From positions 310,001-374,000 of the forward strand of contig CM072811.1 in NCBI GenBank assembly GCA_037013495.1: a stretch of 64,000 bases of DNA, in the 5' to 3' direction. How positions within the stretch are numbered: the stretch's first letter is position 1; each line of letters starts with the position of its first letter. Shown here piece by piece: positions 29,727-39,610 of the stretch. The notes under the pieces were generated by a model. It did no database searches, was not told where the DNA came from, and saw only the letters and a list, made by a program, of their open reading frames with translations. The position numbers and the translations under genes were made by a program. The DNA comes from Hippophae tibetana. Lineage: Eukaryota > Streptophyta > Magnoliopsida > Rosales > Elaeagnaceae.

Positions 29727-29734
29727 TATTTATA
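29727..29734 (-). promoter_or_regulatory. TATA box of the solo LTR
   Basis: The minus strand reads CCTATAAATACCCCC, a textbook plant TATA element. It is followed downstream by CT-rich leader-like sequence (CTTCTCTTTACTTC, then ACACATTCTCTTCTCTC). It separates the GC-rich U3 (higher coordinates) from R/U5 (lower coordinates). It is probably the original Pol II promoter of the element; present activity is unknown. Confidence 0.7.
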
Positions 29735-30246
29735 GGTGAGGATGGGGAGAAAAAGTGAGTGAAAAAATATTAAAAGTTGTGAAAATGCGGAGTGCAATTG
29801 ATGCGGTCATTGATGACGTCAGCATGATATCATGAGAGCGCTGCGCGAAAAAATGGGGCGAAATGGGCATCGGCGTCCGGGAATCTGGAGCAAGGCGTGG
29901 GTGTTGGACTGCAGCATGGCGCACGTGGCTGGGCACTGGCGTGCGTGGCTCGGCACGGCTAGGTGGGGCGATTTTCTCCTTTTTGATATTTTCGACCTTT
30001 TTGACCCATTTTGTCCAATTTTCACATATTTGTTGACCTTTCCCCATTTATTTATTAATATATTTGTGATGTATTGCTTCCAGTATTTCTCTTTGAGTCT
30101 TTAAGTTACGTTTTTAAGCCAAAATACCTGAAAAACAATAAAAATACCCGTGATTCCAAAAAAGACAAATTTATATAAATATATGATAAAACATATAAAT
30201 ATATATATTTTTAATCAATTAATGTGCATAAAATCCTGATAATTTT

Positions 30247-30263
30247 AGTGCTTTTTCAGCACT
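30247..30263. repeat. Subterminal inverted repeat of solo LTR
   Basis: AGTGC and GCACT are separated by 7 nt (TTTTTCA), just inside the LTR terminus that ends at 30268. In the element's own orientation this is a small hairpin near the start of U3. Confidence 0.6.
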
Positions 30264-30268
30264 CATCA

Positions 30269-30273
30269 ATATT
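30269..30273. repeat. Target-site duplication of solo LTR, right copy
   Basis: ATATT directly after CTCATCA matches 28431-28435. The interrupted satellite motif ATATATATTTTTTAAGG resumes here. Confidence 0.85.
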
Positions 30274-33165
30274 TTTTAAGGAAAAGGAAACATGTACAAA
30301 TTGTACATATATTAAATAATAAGGTGAGTGGTTAATTTGTGTTTTCTCTTTGAATTTGTTTCAGGTAACCCCATATTTGTCTCAAAAAGTTAACACAAAT
30401 AAACAACAAATAAAATTTTAAAATAACAAAAAATATGAGTGACAAAGATAAGATATAGAAAATCTAAAACATCTCATTCTTTTTAATGTCGTTTAAGATT
30501 ACTGCTAAAATTTATAAAATAAGTTATTTTAATATTCGATATATTTAGGATTTACTAAAATAATTAGTTGAAAATTACTTTCCGATTTTAACAAAAAATG
30601 TATCAATATTAAATTTATTAAATCATAATATTAAGAATTTGAATTCGCTTAGACTCTAATCTCACAAAGCATAAACTCAAATACAATAATCCTATTGGTT
30701 CAAATATTAATTCAAAGGTCTAAAAGAATTGAGCTTTTGTATATAAATGAAATAATAGTTTGGTATATGTTTAAAGTTGAAAAAGCCTAGAAATAGTGCA
30801 TAATATTAATCTCACTAAGGGAATCAAATTAAATGATTTTATAACAAAATAAAATATTATTTTTATACATCAATTAAATTTATCAAATAAATTTTGAAAT
30901 CACTTTTTAGGGATGAATTTAACGCAAATGAATTCTTTGGAAAGTTTTTCCTAAATTTTTGTTCTATATTAAACCAATTCTAGCAAGGATATTGGGTCAT
31001 GGTATAAATTTTGTACTATTCATTTTTATTCTTTATTTTATTTATCTCTACTTTATATTTTCGAGATATATATTTTTTTAAGGAAAAGGAACCATGTACA
31101 AATTGTACATATATTAAATTATAAGGTGAGTGGTCAATTTGAGTTTTCTCTTTGAATTTGTTTCAGTTAACCCCATATTTGTCTCAAAAAGTTAACACAA
31201 ATAAACAACAAATAAAATTTTAAAATAAAGAAAAATATGAATAACAAAGATAAGATATAAAAAATCTAAAACATCTCATTCTTTTTAATGTCGTTTAAGA
31301 TTACAATTAAAATTTATAAAATAAGTTATTTTAATATTCGACATATTTAGGATTTACTAAAATAATTAGTTGAAAATTACTTTCTGATTTTAATAAAAAA
31401 TGTATCAATATTAAATTTATTAAATCATAGTATTAAGAATTTGAATTCGCTTAGACTCTAATCTCACAAAGCATAAACTCAAATACAATAATCCTATTCG
31501 TTCAAATATTAATTCAAAGGTCTAAAAGAATTAAACTTTTGTATATAAATGAAATAATAGTTTGGCATATGTATAAAGTTGAAAAAGCCTAAAAATAGTG
31601 CATAATATTAATCTGACGAAAGGAATCAAATTAAAGGATTTTATAACGAAATAAAATATTATTTTTATACATCAATTAAATTTATCAAATAAATTTTGAA
31701 ATCACCTTTTAGGGATGAATTTAACGCAAATGACTTCTTTGGAAAGTTTTTCCTAAACTTTTGTTCTATATTAAACCAATTCTGACAAGGATATTGGGTC
31801 ATGGTATAAAGTTTGTATTATTCATTTTTATTCTTTATATTATTTATCTCTACTTTTTATTTTCGAGATATATATTTTTTAAGGAAAAGAACCATGTACA
31901 AATTGTAGATATATTAAATTATAACGTGAGTGGTTAATTTGTGTTTTTTCTTTGAATTTGTTTCAGGTAACCCCATATTTGTCTCAAAAAGTTAACACAA
32001 ATAAACAAAAAATAAAATTTTAATATAAAGAAATATATGAATGACAAAGATAAGATATAAAAAATCTAAAACATCTCATGCTTTTTAATGTCGTTTAAGA
32101 TTACAACTAAAATTTATAAAATAAGTTATTTTAATATTCGACATATTTAGGATTTACTAAAATAATTACTTGAAAATTACTTTCCGATTATAATAAAAAA
32201 TGTTTCAATATTAAATTTATTAAATCATAGTATTAAGAATTTGATTCGCTTAGACTCTAATCTCACAAAGCATAAACTCAAATACAATAATCCTATTGGT
32301 TCAAATATTAATTCAAAGGTATAAAAGAATTGAGCTTTTGTATATAAATGAAATAAAAGTTTGGCCTATGAATAAAGTTGAAAAAGCCTTAAAATAGTGC
32401 ATAATATTAATCTCATGAAAGGAATCAAATTAAAGGATTTTATAACGAAATAAAATATTATTTTTATACACCAATTAAATTTATCAAATAAATTTTGAAA
32501 TCACTTTTTAGGGATGAATTTAATGCAAATGACTACTTCGGAAAGTGTTTCCTAAATTTTTGTTCTATATTAAACCTATTCTAACAAGGATATTGGGTCA
32601 TGGTATAAAGTTTGTATTATTCATTTTTATTCTTTATTTTATTTATCTATACTTTTTATTTTCGAGATATATATTTTTTATGGAAAAGGAACTATGTACA
32701 AATTGTACATATATTAAATAATAAGGTGAGTTGTTAATATGTGTTTTCTCTTTGAATTTGTTTCAGGTAACCCTATATTTGTCTCAAAAAGTTAATTTAA
32801 ATAAACAACAAATAAAATTTTAAAATAAAGAAAAATATGAATGACAAAGATAAAATATAAAAAATATAAAACTTCTCATTCTTTTTATTGTCGTTTAAGA
32901 TTACAACTAAAATTTATAAAATAAGTTATTTTAATATTCGAAATATTTAGGATTTACTATAATAATTAGTTGAAAATTACTTTCCGATTTTAATAACAAA
33001 TGTATCAATATTAAATTTATTAAATCATAGTATTAAGAATTTGAATTCGCTTAGACTGTAATCTCACAAAGCATAAACTCAAATACAATAATCCTATTGG
33101 TTCAAATATTAATTCAAATGGGTAAAAGAATTGAGCTTCTGTATATAAATGAAATAATAGTTTGG
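30274..33165. repeat. Satellite array, second subfamily, between the two insertions
   Basis: Monomers start at 30671, 31473, 32272 and 33073 (802, 799 and 801 bp), with the rest of the split monomer before them. Diagnostic variants differ from the left array: TTTGTTTCAGGTAAC, AAAATTACTTTCCGATT and GTATTAAGAATTTG. The monomers at 31473 (CCTATTCGTTC) and 32272 (GGTATAAAAG, GGCCTATGAATAAAG) are the first two types of the 4-monomer HOR that continues beyond the Athila element. No gene is present. Confidence 0.9.
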
Positions 33166-33170
33166 CATAT
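33166..33170. repeat. Target-site duplication of Athila element, left copy
   Basis: CATAT immediately precedes the LTR start TGTTGTATG and is repeated after the distal LTR end GGTATCA at 44292-44296. Confidence 0.92.
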
Positions 33171-34006
33171 TGTTGTATGTTTTGCAACACACAGAAAAAC
33201 GTGCAAGTATACACGGTCACAAGTAATAATATGATAAGTAAAATATCGTTTCCACAGAGATTTGTTACTAGTATTCGTTAATTATTAAAATTATTTCAAC
33301 CTAATTCTATCCAAACAGTCGATAATTTGATGCAGTTTGACTAACTCACTTTTATAACAGATTGCAAGAAAATTCTAGGATTGCAGTTTCACCCAATTAA
33401 TCCACTTGAATCATTATATTTTATCTTGATTTATGTTATCGTGTTTTAAGTTGTTAACCAAGTACTCCTAATTTATCCATATATCTCTCCCGAGCTCCAT
33501 ACAGAAACATCTAGTTAAAATGATTCACTATATTCCTATGCGAATTAAATTCAACCAGATTTATTAAGTTCTGAGTTCTCTAACAGTTACGCATACAATA
33601 AAAGTATATTTCTATCTCTTATGTATATACGTTATTTCATCACGAGCAGCACACAAAAATATCTTTTTCAAGTTTATTTAAATGTCACATATCAGTTAAT
33701 TAATCTTCCGATAATTAAAAGCATTAAACACAGATACAATAAACAACTTAAAACAGTCCCTTAAATCATTCAAAAATATTTAATTCAAATTTCATAATTT
33801 ACGCTACACTGCAATCCTAGAACAAATGTATTAGTTCATCGCAGAATTTAAAATTACAACATAACAAAAATTAAACATTGCAGAGAAAGAAAATTAAAAG
33901 AAAATGGATAAGAAAAAAAACTCTTTCACGATTCCTCAATGAAAAATAAATTTCATTCCTTTTCTTCTTCTTTGTTGTCTTCTTTCTCTGTAATTTCCCT
34001 AAGAAA

Positions 34007-34241
34007 ATACAACATAAAATGTTAAATCCATACTCTGTGTGTTTTGTGTAACACGCAAACAAGAAAAAAAAAAGAAATTAAAATGTTACAAGGAAGAAAA
34101 ACTTGCAAGAACTGCTAGTTTTCTAATACAACATAAAATGCTAAATCAATACTCTGCGTGTTTTGTGTAACACGCAAACAAGAAAAAAAAGAAATTAAAA
34201 TGTTACAAGGAAGAAAAACTTGCAAGAACTGCTAGTTTTCT
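34007..34241. repeat. Internal tandem duplication in 3' LTR (2 x about 118 bp)
   Basis: ATACAACATAAAATG starts at 34007 and again at 34126, and both copies end in GCTAGTTTTCT (34124 and 34241). The copies differ at a few sites (for example TGTGTG and TGCGTG) and in the length of an A-run. The same duplication is present in the other LTR, so it predates this insertion. Confidence 0.85.
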
Positions 34242-34513
34242 CCCAAAATTTTGAGAGAAAAAAAAGAAGAAGAAAAGAAAACAATCCTACAACAGAAAGA
34301 AAATGAACTGAACAAAAGAAAAAAGCCAATCCCTCTCCACGCGTATCCCCCAAAAACATATATCCCTTTTTTTATTTTTCTTTTTTTTTTTATTTTTTTA
34401 TTTTTTTATTTTTTTTTTATATTTTATCATCAGTGGGGAACAATATTCTATGGGAGTAGCACGCGAAAATACACTCTGCAAATTTTTTGAATTTTTTTTC
34501 TTTTTCCGCATGC

Positions 34514-34558
34514 CACGTGTCACTATGTGATTCGTTGAGAGAACTGTAGTGCCACGTG
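34514..34558. promoter_or_regulatory. Paired G-box motifs (CACGTG) in 3' LTR
   Basis: CACGTG occurs at 34514-34519 and 34553-34558, both in a GCCACGTG context, 39 bp apart. The G-box is the known core site for plant bZIP and bHLH factors. The position, upstream of the poly-A/TATA-like stretch in the element's orientation, fits U3. Binding is inferred from the motif only. Confidence 0.45.
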
Positions 34559-35307
34559 GTAGCTTTTCATTGGGCGGTAAGCCGGACGCATGAAGAACGC
34601 GTCGCACAGGATTTTTACGCGGGCGGCTCGGTGCGCGACAGCTGGGATGGACGCGATTCAATCTGGACCGTTCAAGAGATCCAACGGTCAGCGATGGCCT
34701 CGGGGGAATCTGCGCAGCCGACATGTGGGGCCCACTCTGACGCCGGCCTGCGCGACACATGGGACCCACTGGCACGCCGAGCCGTGCGTAGATTCTACAC
34801 GCGATTTTGCCTCGTCTGGTTGTACTCGCCAAATCTGGACCGTTGAATTGATGATCGAACGGTGCGTGATGAACGTTTTGATTTGTACGAGTGCGATTCT
34901 TTTCCTGCGCAGAAAATTCAAACTTTTATTAATTATACTTTGACCCACAAATTTAATCCAAATTACATTTTGCACTTTCTTAAATTACAGTTAAGCCCTT
35001 TGCTAATATTAAATTAAATTTTTAAACTTTTAATAATTATAATTAAGCCCAAATTTAATTTAAATTATATTTTCGATTTTTATAAATTGTAATTAAGAAA
35101 CTATATTATCATAAATTATATTTGTGGACAGAAATATGAAATTAAGTACATTTTCGATACAAATTATTTAATTTTATTAAAAATGTATTTTTAGCACATA
35201 AAAGTAAAATATTACTTTATTTAACAACAATTAACTAAATATTAATAGAACATAGCAATTATCATTACTAAAATTGATGAAAATAACTGTATAAAATACA
35301 GGTATCA

Positions 35308-35323
35308 ACACCCCCAAACTTAA
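35308..35323 (-). other. Polypurine tract (plus-strand priming site)
   Basis: On the minus strand, TTAAGTTTGGGGGTGT directly abuts the 3' LTR start (TGATACC). It primes plus-strand DNA synthesis during reverse transcription. It lies at the expected place and resembles the polypurine tracts of Athila-group elements. Confidence 0.85.
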
Positions 35324-36343
35324 GTTTTTGCTAGTCCTCGAGCAAAAGGAAGAAAATAAAACAAAGATAACTGCATTTAAAATAGTGACTTTCAAAATAT
35401 TTCTTTTTAAACATTCCAAATAACATAACTCAAAGAAATAAAAGAATTTTATCTAAGTATCAAAATCAATTTAAAAGTATATTACATTTTCACAATGAAT
35501 ATTAGGTGTGTGTGTAGTCTTTTCAAATTTCATAACACGCAATCCGGATCAGTTTATATAAATATAAAATCAAACAAATTATCATGAAATCACAAATCTC
35601 ATAGTCTATTTTTCATTTCTCTCTCCACTAATGTAGACAAAGACATAACAAAAAATCAATAGGACTTTATTAAGCTTGTAATGTATGGCTTAGGTAAAGG
35701 TAAGATAAAAGATAATATTTAGCACAAAATTTCCCAAACACATCATTTTAGGATTGAAAACGAGATCTTCTATCATCACAATAAATACTTCCCAATTTGG
35801 GATTTTTTTTTTTTCAGAATCTGTTTTTTTTTTTTTTTTTTTTTTGTATATACTTCAACATTTACTAACACTTGTAACATGTTAGTGGAATAAGAACAAT
35901 AGGTATATCTACACACATATATATATACTTTTTAGATAGGCTTTTGTAATGAGAAATATATATATGTAAACTTTGAAGCTCAAAAGGGGTATACTATGGA
36001 TAATGCATGTAAAGGTAGATAGAAAGGCTCAAACGATCCAAAGATGGCCTAAATCATTTTTTTTTTGTTAAATGTTATCTATAATTTCGCCTTGAGAGAA
36101 AATCAAATAAATTCTAAGAATTTTGAAACCACAAATATCAATCGAATTCCATACTCATATAAACCTTCTCTAAATTATCATAGCAAATCAAAAATCAAGA
36201 CTAGTGCTCATAAATATTTATCTTTGTAAAAATGAAACATACGTAAAAATTATTCATCGCTTAGACAATATTCAAATTTTTCATGGAGATATGCATCATT
36301 TAAATCGAAAAAACAAAAATATATCACTATTCATAGCAAATTA

Positions 36344-36387
36344 TATTTCAAGTATTTCAAGTATTTCAAGTATTTCAAGTATTTCAA
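36344..36387. repeat. 9-bp microsatellite (TATTTCAAG)n
   Basis: Nearly five tandem copies of TATTTCAAG lie in the 3' non-coding region of the element. Confidence 0.85.
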
Positions 36388-36406
36388 CTTGGTTCAGTAT
36401 ATACAC

Positions 36407-36421
36407 CACCCCCAAACTTAA
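36407..36421 (-). other. Second, internal polypurine-tract copy
   Basis: CACCCCCAAACTTAA on the + strand (TTAAGTTTGGGGGTG on the minus strand) is identical over 15 nt to 35309-35323 at the true polypurine tract, about 1.1 kb upstream of it in element orientation. It is preceded on the minus strand by GGGGACAATG, comparable to the GAGGACTAGC before the LTR-proximal copy. It could act as an extra plus-strand priming site or be a relic of a duplicated 3' end. Confidence 0.65.
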
Positions 36422-36698
36422 CATGCACATTGTCCCCAAATGTATGAAAATTAACAAACAAAGGAGATGTGTTAAAAGAACTTCCCTCAATGGTGAGTTG
36501 ACTTGTGAGAATGAAATCCAAAAATAGTTTTTCCTCCTCCGATTGCACCTATCAAAACAAAATAACAAAATGAAGAATTATGCAACTAATACATGTTCTA
36601 GAACAAAAGATATAAATAAATGAAAACTAAAACACATGGGTTGCCTCCCAAGAAGCGCTTGATTTAGAGTCATCAGCTTGACTGCCTTTCTCTTTGCT

Positions 36699-37430
36699 TT
36701 AGATTGGATCAGATAAGAAAATGGTGGACTTTTGACGATCAATGTCACCCCCCAAATAGTGTTTGAGTCTTTGCCCATTCACTTGGAAAGTATTTTGTGA
36801 TTCTTCACCTTTAATCTCAACAGCCCCATATGGGTGTACTTTGGTAACAATGAAAGGCCCTGACCACTTAGATTTCAATTTTCCTGCGAAGAACTTCAAA
36901 CGAGAATTGAAGAGCAATACTTTCTGTCCTGGTTCGAAGTGTCGATGTAAGATTTTGTTGTCATGCCACCTCTTCGTCTTTTCCTTATAAATCTCAGCAT
37001 TTTCATATGCGTGTAAACGAATCTCATCCATCTCATTGAGTTGTAGGAGACGTTTTTCGCCAGCAGCGCCTAACTCAAAATTCAAAGTCTTGATAGCCCA
37101 ATACGCATGGTGCTCCAATTCAACTGGGAGATGACAAGCTTTCCCAAAAACTAACCGATATGGGGACATCCCAATGGGTGTCTTATATGCTGTTCGGTAT
37201 GCCCAGAGTGCATCATCCAACCTTTTAGACCAATCCTTCCTTGAAGGATTTACCGTCTTCTCCAAGATCCTCTTCACCTCTCTGTTTGATATCTCCACTT
37301 GTCCACTAGTTTGAGGATGGTAAGCAGTTGCGACCTTGTGAGAGACACCATATTTAGCAAGGAGGGTTTCAAAAGATTTGTTGCAAAAATGAGTTCCCCC
37401 ATCACTTATGATTGCCCTTGGGGTGCCAAA
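36699..37430 (-). pseudogene. pol: Integrase C-terminal part (after internal UGA)
   Basis: This continues the integrase frame after the UGA at 37431-37433, and the open stretch runs to a natural stop at 36699. Just after the break come ISDGGTHF, with the second catalytic Asp, and [12 protein letters not shown], with the catalytic Glu. A long integrase C-terminal region follows, with the pattern [22 protein letters not shown], split here as [10 protein letters not shown] and [10 protein letters not shown], and a chromodomain-free tail ending LSDPI. A 199-codon ORF (36699-37298) starts from a GTG within GQVEISN, but this is not a real start; the segment belongs to the Gag-Pol polyprotein. Integrase inserts the cDNA into host DNA, and here catalytic residues lie on both sides of a stop. 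Confidence 0.85.
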
Positions 37431-37868
37431 TCAAGTGAAAATGTTTTTCTTTAGAAAATTCAGTACCACTTTGGAATCATTGGTAGGCAAGGGAATTGCT
37501 TCTACCCACTTAGAAACATAATCCACAGCAACCAAAATGTAGAGGTTGTTGTAGGACGAGATAAAAGGCCCCATGAAATCAATTCCCCAAACGTCAAATA
37601 TTTCTACCTCAAGAATGTTGTTTAAAGGCATCTCGTGTTTCTTAGAAATGTTACCAACTCTTTGGCACCTGTCACAGTGTGAAACAAAGAAATGTGCATC
37701 TTTAAACAAATTTGGCCAATAAAAACCAGATTGAAGAACCTTAGCCACAGTTCTTACTTTTCCAAAATGGCCCCCATAGGCTGAAGAATGACAATGTTTA
37801 AGTATATTTTCAATTTCTTCCTTTGGGACACACCTTCTGATAATTTGATCTGCACAATGCTTAAACAA
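37431..37868 (-). pseudogene. pol: Integrase N-terminal zinc-binding and start of catalytic core
   Basis: This 145-codon open stretch starts at an internal Met and carries the HHCC zinc-binding domain (H27, H34, C65, C68 by ORF numbering, in [12 protein letters not shown] and HCDRCQR). The start of the DDE core follows, with the first catalytic Asp at 97 in GIDFMGPF. It ends at UGA (37431-37433), where the family usually has Arg (CGA), so a CpG C-to-T change is the simplest explanation. Upstream it connects to the RT-RNase H frame through a 1-nt deletion in an A8 run (37911-37918). It overlaps the out-of-frame end of the RT ORF. It is a fragment of the polyprotein, not an independent gene. 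Confidence 0.87.
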
Positions 37869-39559
37869 GTAAGGTTCATCCCATAAATAGTACTTAACAT
37901 CGTGTAAGAATTTTTTTTCTGTTGGAAAGATATTTCAGGTGGGAGCACATTGCTTACGATGTAATTAACATAGTCTGCGTACCATGGCACGCTTCTATGA
38001 TCAAAGGAAAACAATTGCTCATCAGGAAAAGTCTCACCAATGATAGTCTTATCCACGGCTCCGTCATTATTCTCCAATCTCGATAGATGATCGGCCACTT
38101 GATTTTCGGTTCCTCTCTTATCCTTGATTTCCAAATCAAATTCTTGAAGTAGGAGGATCCATCTAATCAATCTCGGTTTTGCATCTTTTTTAGCCATAAG
38201 ATATTTTATAGCAGAATGATCAGTATAAACTGTCACTTTAGTTCCGATTAGGTAGGAGCGAAACTTTTCAAAAGCATATACAACAGCAAGTAGTTCTTTT
38301 TCAGTGGTAGCATAATTCAGTTGAGCTTCGGTCAAAGTTTTGCTGGCATAGTATATGGCATGAAAAACTCTCTTTTTCCGTTGTCCTAAAACAACTCCTA
38401 CTGCAAAATCACTGGCGTCACACAAGAGTTCAAAAGGTAGATTCCAATCTGGTGCAACAATGATGGGAGCCGTGATCAACTTTTCTTTCAAAACCCGGAA
38501 AGCCTCGAAACATTTTTCGTCAAATGTGAACTTTGTATCTTTTTCCAAAAGATTACAAAGAGGCTTAGATATCTTGGAAAAATCTTTTATGAAACGCCTA
38601 TAGAATCCTGCATGACCAAGAAAACTTCTAATTCCTTTCACCGATGTTGGAGGCGGTAGTTTCTCTATGGTTTCAATTTTTGCCCTATCCACTTCAATTC
38701 CTTTAGATGAAATTAGATGGCCTAAGACAACACCTTCTTCTACCATGAAGTGGCATTTTTCCCAATTTAAAACCAAGTTTGTTTCTTCGCATTTTTGTAG
38801 GACCAAAGAAAGGTTATGCAAGCACCTATCAAATGAATCTCCAAACACTGAGAAGTCATCCATAAATATCTCAATAAAATCTTCCACCATGTTTGAAAAG
38901 ATAGCCATCATACACCGTTGAAAAGTGGCTGGAGCATTACACAGTCCAAACGGCATTCTTCTGAAAGCAAAGGTTCCATATGGACAAGTGAAAGTGGTCT
39001 TCTCTTGATCCTCAGGTGCGATAGCAATCTGGTTGTATCCAGAATATCCATCCAAGAAACAATAGAAAGAATGTCCTGCCAATCTGTCTAGCATTTGGTC
39101 AATAAATGGAAGGGGAAAATGATCCTTTCGAGTAGCCTTGTTGAGCTTCCGATAATCCATGCATACCCGCCAACCTGTCACTTTCCTTGTGGGAATCAGC
39201 TCATTATTGCTATTGGTCTCTACTGTAATTCCTCCTTTCTTAGGAACACAATGAATTGGGCTAACCCAAGAGCTATCTGAAATAGGGTAGATTATACCTG
39301 CGTCTAACCACTTAATGATTTCGTTTTTTACTACCTCCTTCATGATCGGATTCAAACGACGTTGGTGCTCAATAGTCGGCTTGATATCTTCCTCAAACAA
39401 GATCTTGTGCATGCATAGTGAAGGGCTAATTCCTTTTATGTCAGCTATAGACCAACCTAATGCTAGCTTGTAATTTCTCAACACTCTTAACAGCTTCTTC
39501 TCTTGATCGTCATCTAGAGATGCTGAAATAATTACAGGCATTGTAGTCATTTCACCCAA
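37754..39559 (-). pseudogene. pol: Reverse transcriptase and RNase H region of Gag-Pol
   Basis: This 601-codon open frame carries RT (residues about 60-270) and RNase H (about 375-495). RT copies the element RNA into DNA. Its catalytic Asp residues are D170 in CFLDGYSGY and D234/D235 in FMDDF. RNase H removes the RNA strand, with candidate acidic residues D381, E420/E422, D447 and D490. Just after RNase H the reading frame is lost at an A8 run (37911-37918), and the last roughly 50 residues are out-of-frame sequence. The ORF opens at a TTG but is in the same frame as gag-protease, 17 codons after the UAG at 39611, so the true start lies in gag. RT motifs are intact and match the Athila group. 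Confidence 0.92.
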
Positions 39560-39610
39560 ATAAGCATACCTTAGATGGGTAGGCAGTGGCTTAAGCTCTA
39601 ATAATGGTTT

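Larger units (their letters stand above)
28436..30268 (-). mobile_element. Solo LTR of a Ty3/Gypsy-like retrotransposon
   Basis: This 1833-bp insertion interrupts a satellite monomer. It begins TGATGAGC, ends GCACTCATCA (imperfect terminal inverted repeats with TG...CA ends) and is flanked by a 5-bp ATATT duplication. It contains no reverse transcriptase or other transposon protein, so it is best read as a solo LTR left by recombination between the two LTRs of a former element. Minus orientation is supported by TATAAATA on the minus strand at 29727-29734, followed by a CT-rich likely leader. A GC-rich block at about 29780-29970 lies upstream of that TATA box, in the expected U3. Short ORFs across the GC-rich block show no recognisable domain. 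It is a different family from the Athila element at 33171, although both share a GATAAGTAnnnT-like stretch near their U5 ends. Confidence 0.85.
33171..35307 (-). repeat. 3' LTR of the Athila element
   Basis: Starts TGTTGTATG and ends GGTATCA in + strand reading. It matches 42192-44291 at an offset of 9021 until poly-T length changes near 34380-34420. Compared with the other LTR it carries 34 extra bases (34737-34770) between CCCACT direct repeats. A GC-rich block lies at about 34555-34870, and the rest is AT-rich. ORFs predicted across the GC-rich block on both strands show no domains and are not called as genes. Confidence 0.93.
35324..36698 (-). other. Non-coding 3' region of the Athila element
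   Basis: About 1.4 kb lies between the end of the integrase frame and the polypurine tract. No env-like or other credible ORF is present. It is AT-rich with long T-runs on the + strand (about 35807-35846 and 36057-36066), an (ATATAT)-rich stretch near 35915-35965, a 9-bp microsatellite at 36344-36387 and a second polypurine-like copy at 36407-36421. Small ORFs here are low-complexity and not called. Confidence 0.75.

Noticed and set aside
29730..30104. Overlapping ORFs of 68-105 codons on both strands at 29.7-30.1 kb
   Set aside because: They fall in the GC-rich U3 block of the solo LTR, where stop codons are rare by composition. They show no domains and overlap each other on both strands.
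28436..30268. DNA transposon or Helitron as the origin of the 1.8-kb insertion
   Set aside because: TG...CA ends, a 5-bp target duplication, a well-placed TATA box and absence of long terminal inverted repeats or transposase fit a solo LTR better.
34398..34975. Several ORFs of 95-144 codons in the GC-rich part of the Athila LTR, repeated at 43425-43959
   Set aside because: They lie on both strands of LTR sequence, are disrupted differently between the two LTRs and show no domain.
36204..36568. ORFs over the 9-bp microsatellite in the 3' region, considered as a possible env-like gene
   Set aside because: The translation is dominated by the repeat (ISSISSISS / ILEILEILE), and there is no signal peptide plus transmembrane architecture of an env-like protein.
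37754..37910. C-terminal ~50 residues of the RT ORF as a genuine protein tail
   Set aside because: They are out-of-frame translation of the integrase start after the A8 frameshift and overlap the integrase frame, which carries the conserved HHCC motif.
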